Shown here in pieces: positions 11,943 through 22,418 of a stretch of DNA of 64,000 bases. Numbering within the stretch: the first letter of the stretch is position 1; every line of letters starts with the position of its first letter. Under the pieces are notes generated by a model. The model did not search any database and was not told the origin of the DNA. It saw nothing but the letters and a program-made list of their open reading frames with translations. The translations under genes were made by a program, and so were the position numbers. The stretch covers positions 11,577,501 to 11,641,500 of the forward strand of contig CM075765.1 in the NCBI GenBank assembly GCA_037974665.1, in the 5' to 3' direction. Source of the DNA: Ehretia macrophylla (Eukaryota; Streptophyta; Magnoliopsida; Boraginales; Ehretiaceae).

Positions 11943-14900
11943 TCACAAGACTTTGTGAGCCTTTCCATAGTATCTGTTTATGAAGGGGGACTGCAAAACA
12001 TCCAAATGCAAGCACAAGTTTATAGTCATTGTTGTGCCAACCATGTATGCATCATGCTTGTATTCGACCAGAAGGCAAATATAAATATGAATGCCAGAAT
12101 ATTATCTGAAGTAGAAATCTTTCTCACACCATTTAGAGAAGCAGAATTGTCAATTCTCGTCCTCATCTTTTCTTATTCTTTTAATTTTCTCCGACAGACA
12201 TTTATCCCCTTTGCATTGTGAGCAGAAATATCCAAAGACAAGGGTTTTCACAAATAATCATGAACCGTGAAAACAGGTAAAGTAGAGCTAAAAGATGGTA
12301 TTGTTTTTCCTGTATATATTTCCTTTGGGAGGTAGCGAGGACAACTGCCCCTTGAGGCCACTTCCATGCTTTTTGCGTGAAAGTTGACATCTTGTATCAC
12401 AGTCTGCTGGTTTGACAAATTTCATACAACAAAAAGGAAGCACCTTAACATTGTGATAGTTGTAAATTGCAGTTTCTCTTTCAAGCTCATGGCATGACAA
12501 AAGCCTTCACTAATGGCTCATAGAACCTAAGCACATAATCTCTATAAATAACCTAGCCCAACTTCAGTTTCATTGATTGAGAAGAACAAAGCATCTGGTA
12601 AGCTCAGGCAAGATTCACACCCTTAGTTAAACAGGAAAAATTAGCCAAAAGTGTCAAAAGCATCTAGTTGCCAGAACTTGCATGACCACAAAGGGAGAGC
12701 TTTTAGTATTTGACAAACTACTGATAGGAGCATGTTGTTACATGTTACTGCATCTTGTGGATGCTATTCCCAGAATGAGAATGGATATTGCAGTTTTAAT
12801 AAAGTAGGGATAGAACAAGAGAAGGGGATAACTATTTACTGTCAGTAAGGACATGGAAAAACAAGTTCCCACCCGCTTCCCCCAGCACAGGATGAAAGGG
12901 ATCCTGATAAGACATTCATATTCTTTTTTGATATAAAGTGTAAAGCAAGAACAATCTCAGTGTAAGCATAAATATAGTTTTTCATGTTTTGGTAATAGAA
13001 GCTAGATTGCAAGAGAATGGAACCATATACAATCAAGGTATAGCAAAAGACGAGCCATGCATCACTTCACAGCTAAAAACAACATAATTTTTCAAATGTA
13101 TCTTTTCTCTTATATTTCTTTCAGTTGAAGTATCTCTCAGACAAGTCAAAGAGAAGTATTCTCGGATGAGTAGGACATTTACCTTGACATTAGATACATC
13201 AGGAGTATCAGGAGTCGGCACAGGATAAAATTTGTAAAATTTCATATTCTGAAATGCAGCCTTTGTTTCTTCACTCATCTCTTCCAATGTCTTTTTCCTC
13301 GCTTCCCTTGCCTGTCAAAGGCAAAACAAAGTAAATGATGTCTCATAATCACAGCATCCCATGGTACATCATTGTTAACCAGATCTTCGATAAATATACC
13401 TCACGGTTAGCTTTCTTTCGTTCTCGAACCTTCTCTTTCACAAACTCCTGAGAAGATATATACATATGTATAACATTATAAATTTCAGGATTTACTTTTT
13501 AAAGCTTCAAATATAAGTCCATTTGCCTATTATCTGGAAATTCACCTTGAATGCATCCTTTTGATCGGCAGCTAGCTCCTCTTCCTCAATAAGCTTATCA
13601 GTGAACTCCTAAAAATTTATTGCTCATTTAGTACAAGATACTTAAGCTTTCTATATGAGTGATACTTAAAGAACTATAGACAGACCAATATAAAATCAAA
13701 CGTTTTAACAAAATAACAAATAATATCAATAAAAGCTTGTTGATGGTCATTCTTTCCAGATTGCATATAACTGAGATCCAGTTCAAGCAAGCAATCAAAG
13801 CCAAGATGCAATAAAACGGCCAAGATCAAACTCGTTCTTGCAGATGGTCAATCCTCCTTCATAATTTATCTATATAGACATACAGATCTGTGTACTAAAT
13901 ACAGGCTATGAACCTTTCAATTGCTGACTCTGCTGAAGTAAACTAAAATTGCAGACACCAAAAGATGGCATACCTCTAGCTCATCAAGTTCCCAATCAAA
14001 CTCACAGAAAACCTGAAGGACAGAAAAAATTGAAAACCAAAATTAGTTTTCAGACGTTGTGTCGCTTTGATACTTTAACCCAGGCAGTTTTACTGCATTT
14101 CCTTCACCAGATATACTTTTTATATATGCATTCACCCAATAAATAACCTAGTCTTCAACAAAAGAACCTTACTGGCTTGGGTTCCACTGGAAATAGAATA
14201 TCGACAACAGTGCTTTGCTCAAGTTCATCTTGCTGAAAAGGATGGTAAAAATCTGCCAGAAATAACAAAGTCAAAATTTCTCTACTCAGTGTGACCCCAA
14301 AATAATTTAATCTGGAAAAATCATGGTAATTGCAGAAATGCACCAGAAAACTGCTTCACTACCTAATAACCACTAAGGACGAAACAAACTTCAAGAAAAT
14401 CAGATTTTCTCCAACTAAAATCCTTATGGAAAATAAAGCACGTATCATAAGTACAAACACAAAAAAAGTAAGATCTTTAGTGTCAAGGTATAACAAATAA
14501 AAATCAAATGCCAGGACTCCAAATAATGCTTCTGAATGCCAACTAAATATCCTATATAAATACACCATTTATAAAGCACACAGTGTAAGTGAGAAAAATA
14601 TCTATTGTTAAAGAGAACCAAGAATCACGGAAGGCAAGAAGAGGTAAAGAATCATCTCAACATTGGCACACTTAGAATAACAATGAGTGCATGATTGCAG
14701 TTCCAGAGTCCCAAAAAAGAAAGTATATAATTCATCAATAACGTAAACAAAATTTTAAGAAACATTCATTGGCTCATGATTTTGCATTGATGAAATGTAA
14801 AGAAAGTAGTTGATTATTGTTAAGAATCATGGAGACTCATCCTAAAACAAATTGGTTTCAGGTGGAGGGGGTCTAGGAATTTATGATTTTCCAATGTGAG

Positions 14901-17900
14901 ACAAATGTATACTCTAACACTCCCCCTAACATGTGACCTAATTAAAAGGGTCACATGAGAAAGATTAAACACACGTGGGAGATAGTGGAAGATTGAATAC
15001 ATGTGGAAAATGACACATGCAGAAAATGAATAAGTCTAGACTAGAGCCCAACTCCGATACAATGTTAAGAATCATAGGATTCCATCCTAAAACCATTTGG
15101 TGTCAGGTAGAGTAGCCCAAGATCTTAGAAGGTGGTCAAGGAATTAATGACTTTCCAATGTGAGACAAGTATATATTCCAACAATTATATTAGGAGTAAA
15201 TGCATATATTGGAAGTATAACCTAAAGGAAAGAGTGAGACCTACAAAATTGAAAATCATACACTAATTCAACTTTTTTTTTTGATTAGTAAATATATTTT
15301 GGGGGTACAACCCAAAAACTATTTACATCAACCACATCATTATCTGCATTCTTGAATACTATGAACATCAACTTTACAAAATCCATTAGTTCAAAAGCAA
15401 AGATCATATATGCAATGGTTTTTCAACAAGAAAGATCATACATTCAACTATATGCACAAGTAGATAATTTTAAGAACGATCAGGATAAAGATGTATGACT
15501 AATCTTCATGACAATGATTATATTTCTGTAGCTCACCACTTCATGAAGCCACAAAACAAATTATCAGTGCTAATCTATGGAACAAAAATAATCCAGAAAC
15601 GACCCCGTTTCAACATTTTTAGAAGTTGGTGCTCCTAGCACTGCAGTCATGTGTCATATACTCCTACGGTCTACCTATTGAGAGAGAGAGAGAAAGAGTA
15701 TATCTGAACACTATTCCAGCCTTCTCCTTGTAGGATGTGGTAAATTAAACATGTCTGTTCAATCTGTATAGACTCTCGCCCCTTTAATCAAATATTCATA
15801 TCTTGAAAAATATAGTGATGAATTCGTTAAAGACGAGGGAGACAATGATTTCATATGTAAAATACACCGATTTGCAATGCTAAATACGCTAATTATTTAC
15901 TCAACTAAGCATAACATACATGGGAATTAGCTATTGTTTTTCCACAAAGACTAGACATGGTAATTAAGTAAAGAAAAGGTACTTATTGCATATAGGTGAT
16001 TGCATGATTCATTCTTGGTTAATAGCTTTCCATGTATTGATAAGTGTTCTCATGCTTTCTTCCCATCATCAACCCCAGCATGCAATCACCAATGGTAAAT
16101 AGATTCAAAGGAATTAACTGAATATTAAATTCTTTCCCTGGTCCAAAATAGTTTATTCAGTAGGTAAAGTCAGTAGTACTTCACTGACATAATTTTTCTT
16201 TAATCACAACAACCAGATAATGTCAAGAAACAGAAAAATAGAATCGAAAATTAAATCCACATAAAATTCAGTCATTTTAATGGCTTTTCACATGTTCAAT
16301 CATACTGGCCATACTCCAGAGTCCATATCCCTCAGGGTCTGCAAAGGTACAGGTTGGACAAAAGAGAAACAAGGATGATTGCCCCAAGCATGATATACTC
16401 AATACTATTGCTACTTAACTCACACCAATGTCTCTAATGTTACTGAATCTCCTGGGAAGAAAAGGAGAACGTCTCTTATGTCTTCAAGAGGCAAAACACC
16501 AAGCTATGTACCAAAAAGAAATTTCCAGTCTCAAGATAAAGCTTGTTGCAATGTGTCTCTACTAATTTGAGAACAGTATCAAAGATCCAGACCAAAGCAG
16601 CAGGAGAACATTCACTTTGGAGGTAAGAAGTATCACAATTTAATTGCCGATATGATCAACATCATAAATGGTAGAATTGGATAAGCAATGAAATGAAAAC
16701 TCAAAGCAACAGAATATATATTCACTCACATGGTAAGCAGTATTCAAACTTCTTTACACGCTCTATCTTCAAATGTTTTAGACCAGCCCTGCAAGAAATT
16801 ATTTCAAAGAATTATCTACTGAAAGGTCATCTTCATTAACGTTCCTGTCCAAGACAGACGTGGCCCACTCCTTAACAGCGTAACAATCATTAAGAGATGG
16901 GTGGGGGTTTTTTTTGGGGGGAGGGATTACTTCCAGAGACTTTTTTTTTTTTTGAACTCCATGGGTATCCGAGTTTTGCCTGCCTAATCCCACAAGGCCC
17001 CGAAGTTAACAATTACTTCCAAAGATTGATGGGGTAAGAAGCAAGATAACATAGATTGAAGTCTTTTATTTATAGATATACAAAAGATTGTTTATAGGGG
17101 GCTTATCAAGCTAATTAGAACACTTCAGATTGGCTGAATAAGGAGGAAGAACAAACAGAAACAGCTAAAGCTGATTATGCAAGTTGTCTTCTGCCTTAGC
17201 TTTTAAAGAGAACAACATCAAATCAGAATGTATATCTCACTAGGTATCTGACTTTTATCCACAAAAAGAATGCAAAACATAAACTTGATGGCCAACAAAA
17301 CTCAAACTAGTTTTACAATTTTTGATAAACATGTGAATGGAGTAAACAGTATAAGCAATCATATTACACATACGCAGGACAATCTTCAGGAGTGCTAACT
17401 GGCACATCTTCAGTACAACTGACCTTAGTTACCACCAAGCAAACAGAATGAAGGACGCATATTGCGTCTCAATAGAATTCCATCCATACCATATTGAAGA
17501 GCAACATTTGAATTGAAACAAAGTTTATATAATGGTTTGACTTTATACTCAGGTACTTGTTCACCTTATGTTAAGTACCAAATGCCCACTACAAAGAAGT
17601 GCATATAGGATGAGAAAGAAGGCAAATAAGATGTTTGTTTCCAGAAATGGATACTAGTTTGGTATGGCACAAATACAAAGGACACCGCTAAAAGTGGTAT
17701 GAAGTATGATTACAGAAGCACTAGTTGCAAGTTCCATGATATGAGGTCAAATAAAACTCATATTACTACTACGAAAATCATAAGTACACATAACATAATA
17801 ATTCTTTCTCAAGGACCTAAACCTTTATGATAGGCAGTATGTTGATGTTATGAAATGAAGAATGACCATAATGAAATCAGGAGAGAACAAAGAAAAGAGA

Positions 17901-20794
17901 GATTGAATATGGATACCTTCTCTGAGTGCAACCAAGTATGAAAATTTGGGACTTAAGTCTTTCAACTTGAGATTCTCTGTTGAACAATAAAATTGTTGAA
18001 AGCATCACATATATGGTGAAACAACAATTGGACTACGGCAATACATCTGTATCAACCACTATCACTTAACCTCTAAGTAGAAGTTAGATTAATACCGATT
18101 TTCAAGTGGAATGTAAGGAACCCAATCCATTTTCATCTGCTTCATGGGCACAATTTCTTCTCTTTCCCTCTGAACGGAGTTGATCCCAATTTTGTCAGAG
18201 GGTGGAAAAGGAGATACGATCTGTTCAAGAACAAGAGGAAATAAAGGATAATCAGAAAAAATGGAAAGTTAATAATACCAAAGTATAGGAAAGCATTAGA
18301 ACACACTTATGACATTACATGTGAAAGAAACTGATAGAGAGAGAAGTTTAGATGAGAGAAAATGATATTGTATTTCTTCAAATGATTTGTTACATCTTGT
18401 GGCTATATATAGCTGAGCTGCCACTGTAAGTCACATGTAACTAACTTGACAGATCAGTTACAGCTGTCAAGTTAGTTACTGTTAAACTAACTATTACATC
18501 AGTTATCTAAACAACTAAGCTCTAAAGCTAACTGCACTGTATAATATCCTTGTCAACATGTAAAAATATTTTAATCCAATGTTCACCATGGTTTTGGAAC
18601 TAACATCATGAAAATTAAAAGCTATCTAAACTTATTCAGGTATAGGAATTAAAGGAGAACAGTTAATCATTTCTGCATTCTTAAAGTACTCTTTGCAAGA
18701 TCAACACTAAATGAAAGCTATGCCTGAGGAGCTTTCCTTCCAAACCAAATCAAACCTAACGGCCTGCAGACTTAAGCTTGCAAACTTGTCAAATAGAAAA
18801 AGAAAATATCCATTGTTTGACCACATTCACCTTGTTCCAGTCAGATAGCAACTCTAAAGATGCAGAAGGAATTCCAAAGGCTAGAGATAGCACTAGAAAA
18901 GCATAGCAATATTAAGTTTTACCAGTGGAGCAGTTAAAAGGGAAAGAATACAACAAACACAAGCATACAAGGAAGAATCAAACCACTTCTTTGAAAGGAA
19001 AAAGTTTAAGAACTTACAGCAACCACTACAGGTATCACAGTAATTTTTCCTTCACCCTGGAAAAAGACCATTTGTGCTGCAAGAAGAAAACCATTATGAA
19101 GCAAGCCATTTTCTCTTTATCTTTTTCTGGGGGAGGGGGCTTATATTAATAGACGTCAGTCAAATGGAGCACTGTTGTGTGTAAGCACCCAAAAGAACGA
19201 TCATAACTAAATAAGACCAAAAACAATTATAAGTTTAGACAAATTGCCTGCACCTTGACCAAACACCTCAAGCAAAACAATAAGCAATTCATCATTGAGT
19301 AAAAAACAATGCACAGAGTCAGACTGGGCATCAGGTTTCAAAAGCCACTTACGTTCTGTACAGCTGAAAAGGTAGACTTTCTTGCCATATAATTCTCCGC
19401 CTTCTTCAAATGCTTCCTGTCCGTAGCATTATGAGCATTTTCAGTACTAAAAGATCTATTCAAGGTTTCTTTCCTTTACAAGATACTAAACACACAAATC
19501 GCTGTAAAGACTTAATATATATAATAAATGGAACAATGAGCATGTAACAACTTACTTCTAAATTCTGGAAATTCCAATTGTATTTATAAACCAAATCCAG
19601 CTGATCCCACTGATACACCAAAGCAGTATCAGAAACGACAAGCAATATTAGCAAATCAAATTAATTTGGCTCATAAAGAAAGAACATAGCACTATGAAAC
19701 TTACCTCGGTACCAACAGGAAAAACTTGTTTCCATAAATCTTCCTGCGAAACACAGCAGAGAAACACAGAAACAATGATTAGCAGAATCTTATCTATTCC
19801 AAGACTAGTACACAGATGATATTTCGTTCAACCTCCTCAAAGTTTCAAGCCTCAAGGCTATAACTTGACCTGTCTCTTCACAAATCGAAACTTTTCCAGC
19901 GCAAAAATGGGTAGTGAAACAAAGTCTATACGCAAGTTTATTTAAGAAATTTTGCACTACCGCTTCAATATGACTTATACAGACTTAGTTAGCTATAACT
20001 AAGCAATTTTATATACACACACACACAAGAGAAGAGTAAAAAGTTCATTTACTAATTAAATGAACGATAAGTCGCTAAAGTTTCAATGCTAAAGCTATGC
20101 CCTACGCCATCAACAGCTTCGCACATTGTGAAAATAATTAATAATAGAAACCTTTCCGGTCGCAAAAACAAGTAGTGAAACAAAGTCTATGCGCAAATTT
20201 GTTTAAGAAATTTTGCACTACCGCTTCAATATTACTTATACAGAATACATTAGCTATAACTAATCAATTTTATATATACACACACACAAGAGAAGAGTAA
20301 AAAGTTAATTTACTAATTAACTGAACGATAAGTCGCTAAAGTTTCAATGCTAAAGCTATGCCCTACGCCATTAACAGCTTCACACATTGTGAAAATAATT
20401 AATAAAATAAAACAATATAAACACCAAAACCCTTAATACATCCAATTAAATCTAATTTACCTAATTTATTTATAAGTAATTCACCTCAATTAACTTAAAA
20501 ATTATTTATTAAAAGCAATAAATAAAAATTTGTAAAAGAAATTTATACCAAATTACGCTTGTCCGGAAAGTACTCAGGCTCGGCTTCCGGCTTGGCAACC
20601 TTGGCTCGCTTAGCTCGCCTCTTTCCAGCTCCCTGCATCGGCTCGGCATCCAGTTTGCTCTCCTCTGCGGCTCGGCTCGGCTCCTTGTTATTCTCCTCAG
20701 CAGCAGATTGGCTCGGCTCGTTGTTTGCCTCCTCAGTGGATTTAGGAGCTTTTTCCGCCTTGTTAGTCGCCTTTCTCTTAGTACCTTTCCTCAT
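11943..20794 (-). CDS. HIT4: HEAT INTOLERANT 4-like nuclear protein, complete, 14 exons, 370 aa
   Basis: Exons (minus): 20549-20794, 19705-19743, 19556-19609, 19353-19416, 19018-19076, 18096-18220, 17917-17976, 16730-16788, 14173-14252, 13974-14012, 13546-13608, 13400-13447, 13183-13311 and 11943-11990. All are GT-AG, phase is kept throughout, and the sum is 1113 nt. The N-terminus (residues 1-75) is basic then acidic, Ala/Glu-rich and disordered-looking, with a KRRAKRAKVAK nuclear-localisation-like run. Conserved blocks follow: FPDKRNLEDLWKQVFPVGTE, WDQLDLVYKYNWNFQNLE, SPFPPSDKIGINSVQRE, KKFEYCLPYFYHPFQQ, a Glu/Lys coiled-coil-like stretch from exons 11-13, then KFYPVPTPDTPDVS and C-terminal INRYYGKAHKVL. 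These agree closely with Arabidopsis HIT4 as I remember it. HIT4 is reported to be needed for thermotolerance and for heat-induced chromocentre decondensation and release of silencing. I cannot tell HIT4 from a close paralogue. Four introns exceed 700 bp, the longest 2.5 kb. Confidence 0.92.
14818..15183 (-). mobile_element. TRIM (terminal-repeat retrotransposon in miniature) in HIT4-like intron 8
   Basis: Two short LTRs, 14818-14919 (102 bp) and 15063-15183 (121 bp), both run TGTTAAGAATCAT to AACA. The 366 bp whole is flanked by a perfect 5 bp duplication, ATTAT (14813-14817 and 15184-15188). The internal part has an AGGGGGAG-like purine tract (minus strand) next to the left LTR and a TTGTATCGGAGTTGGGCTC primer-site-like motif beside the right LTR. 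This places the element on the minus strand, the same sense as the host gene. It is non-coding and looks structurally whole. Confidence 0.9.
15270..15400 (-). mobile_element. possible non-LTR retroposon tail in HIT4-like intron 8
   Basis: A T run at 15272-15281 is followed by GATTAGTAAATATATTTTGG and GGGTACAACCC. Inverted, it resembles a 3' UTR plus poly-A tail like those at 2289 and 27204. The 5' extent is uncertain. Confidence 0.3.
16940..17011 (-). mobile_element. short SINE-like insert in HIT4-like intron 7
   Basis: About 72 bp lies between near-perfect 14 bp duplications, ATTACTTCCAGAGA (16926-16939) and ATTACTTCCAAAGA (17012-17025). On the minus strand it ends in a 12-base A run (T on plus, 16941-16952), so it was copied through RNA. 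The body contains CCTTGTGGGATTAGGCAGGC. No complete A/B box pair is visible, suggesting a 5'-truncated SINE. Confidence 0.75.
18322..18562. mobile_element. candidate small solo LTR with internal hairpin, HIT4-like intron 5
   Basis: The stretch has a TATA-like CTATATATAGC (18403-18413) and ends CTTGTCAACA, like small copia LTRs. It holds a perfect 14 bp inverted repeat: AACTAACTTGACAG (18439-18452) and CTGTCAAGTTAGTT (18464-18477) with an 11-base loop. No target duplication was found, so the LTR call is tentative. The hairpin itself is certain. Confidence 0.4.
19887..20405. repeat. 260 bp tandem duplication in HIT4-like intron 1
   Basis: Copy 1 is 19887-20146 and copy 2 is 20147-20405. Shared blocks include GTAGTGAAACAAAGTCTAT, AAGAAATTTTGCACTACCGC, then ACGATAAGTCGCTAAAGTTT and ATGCTAAAGCTATGCCCTAC. 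Identity is high by eye (around nine in ten), so the event is fairly recent. It doubles most of the first intron. Confidence 0.9.
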
Positions 20795-20960
20795 TTTGTT
20801 TTATATATATATATATATATATATATTGCAGTATCTTTAGAAGAGAGAGAAAAAGGAGATTGATATGTAGATTTTATATATATATATATATGTGTATATA
20901 TATATATAGAGAGAGAGAGAGAGATAAAGCTAGGGTTTGGTGTGAGACCCAAAAATTTGA
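20795..20960 (-). promoter_or_regulatory. HIT4-like 5' UTR/proximal promoter with TA and GA microsatellites
   Basis: Upstream of the ATG are (AT)n at about 20801-20826 and 20875-20907, then (GA)n at 20908-20925, which is (TC)n in sense. A purine tract on plus at 20838-20856 is CT-rich in sense. The promoter cannot be positioned more exactly. Confidence 0.35.
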
Positions 20961-21076
20961 ATTGACGACGTAGGGAAAAGATGGCGGAGAGAAGAGAGAA
21001 ATAATTTATATTGAGTTGTAAGTGCGTGAATCAAACGCGAGCTTGAATATTTGCTATTTTGCTGGCTTTCTATTTT

Positions 21077-21492
21077 GGGTAAATAGCGTATTACTCATGT
21101 GTTTTATTAAAAATATATAATATTTTTTATATTTTAAAAATTAATTTATTTTTTTTTTTTTTTTTTTTAAAAATACATAAAATCTCTTATGTTTTAAAAA
21201 TTAACTAATTATCCCTTATGATTTATTAAAAATAACTGGTTACCCTTTATATTTTATAAAAATGGTTAATTGCGCTCTTATATTTTTTAACAAAAGTACT
21301 AATTTTTAAAAATTATAGGAGATAATTAGCTATTTTTATAAAATATAAGAAGATAATTAATTAATTTTTAAAACATAAGAGACTAATCGACTACTTTTAA
21401 CAAATCACAAAGAGATTATCAACTAATTTTTAAAATACAGAAAAATATTATACATTTTTAACAAAATACAAAAAATAATATGTTATTTACCC
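21077..21492. mobile_element. fold-back MITE, Mutator-like
   Basis: The 416 bp element has long terminal inverted repeats: GGGTAAATAGCGTATTACTC at the left against an inverted GGGTAAATAACATATTATTT at the right. Pairing continues through TTTTAAAAATTAA-type units to a centre near 21290. A 9 bp duplication flanks it with one mismatch, TTCTATTTT (21068-21076) and TTCAATTTT (21493-21501). The 9 bp length points to the Mutator superfamily. It lies about 280 bp upstream of the HIT4-like start codon. Confidence 0.75.
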
Positions 21493-22090
21493 TTCAATTT
21501 TTATCTTTTTTTCTCCGCCCACTGACAACAATGAAATCTTCTAGATGCCCTCACACAACCGCTCAGCCTAATTTTAACAGTTTTTTTATTTTTTTACTAC
21601 AAAATTAAACAAAGTTTTTTTTATTTTTAGGCTTTCAAGGGTATTTGCTGGCTTTCTATTTTTATCTTTTTTCTCCGCCCAATTAGGCTATCCTTAGCAG
21701 AGGTAGCAAAATAAAAAATATGCCAAATTTGTAAATTTTTAGAGATCCAAACATTATTTTTTATTTAAATATATATGGGACCCACCACTTTTCACAACTT
21801 TTGATACAAAATGGGTCTCTAAATTACATTTGGGGTGCTAAAATTAGAGACCAATTTTGCATCAAAAGTTGTGAAAAGTAGTGGGTCCCATGTATATTTA
21901 AATCAAAAATAATGTTTAGATCTCTAAAAATTTCCAAATTTGGCATGTTTTTTATTTTGCTACCTCTGCTAAGGATAGCCTTACAACAATGAAATCTTCA
22001 TCGAGAGATGTCCTCACATAACCGCCCAACTTAACTTCAACAATTTTTCTATTTTTCTATTACAAAATTAAACAAAGCTTTTTATTTTTA
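21493..22090. repeat. imperfect duplication of a 150-170 bp segment, second copy split by a MITE
   Basis: Copy 1 (about 21497-21632) and copy 2 (about 21655-21682 plus 21984-22090) share TTTTTCTCCGCCCA, ACAACAATGAAATCTTC, CCTCACA-AACCGC and TACAAAATTAAACAAAG, ending TTTTATTTTTAGGCTT. The MITE at 21686-21980 sits inside copy 2, so it arrived after the duplication. Confidence 0.7.
21686..21980. mobile_element. Tourist-like MITE (PIF/Harbinger type), copy 1
   Basis: 295 bp, almost fully palindromic. Terminal repeats begin GGCTATCCTTAGCAGAGGTA and are matched inverted at the right end. TTA flanks both sides (21683-21685 and 21981-21983), the 3 bp duplication expected for PIF/Harbinger. A second copy lies at 32714-33027. 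Confidence 0.9.
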
Positions 22091-22418
22091 GGCTTCGTTC
22101 GTTTGCCGTTAATTAATTTGCTTAGAGAAAATATTTTTAAGAAAAAATATTTTTTGAAAAAAAAATATTAAAAAATATTTTATGGTGTTTGGATGTACAA
22201 TAAAAAATATTTTTTGACATGAGATTTTATAAAAAAAAAACTTACACATATAATATATATGTTAACCGTGAAAAATATTTTATAGTGTTTGGTTGTACAA
22301 TAAAAAATATTTTCTGACATGAGATTTTATAAAAATAAAAAATAAAAAATAAAAAAAACTTACACATATAATATATATGTTAACCGTGAGAGTAGAAAGT
22401 ATGTGGGGTAGAGGGTAG

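Noticed and set aside
12202-12500. overlapping minus-strand frames
   Set aside because: They lie in intron 13 of the HIT4-like gene, between exons 13 and 14, with no homology or frame link to it.
20559-20840. 93-codon plus-strand frame opposite HIT4-like exon 1
   Set aside because: It is the antisense shadow of the Ala/Glu-rich exon 1 and runs into the TA microsatellite; the minus-strand reading joins perfectly to 13 further exons.
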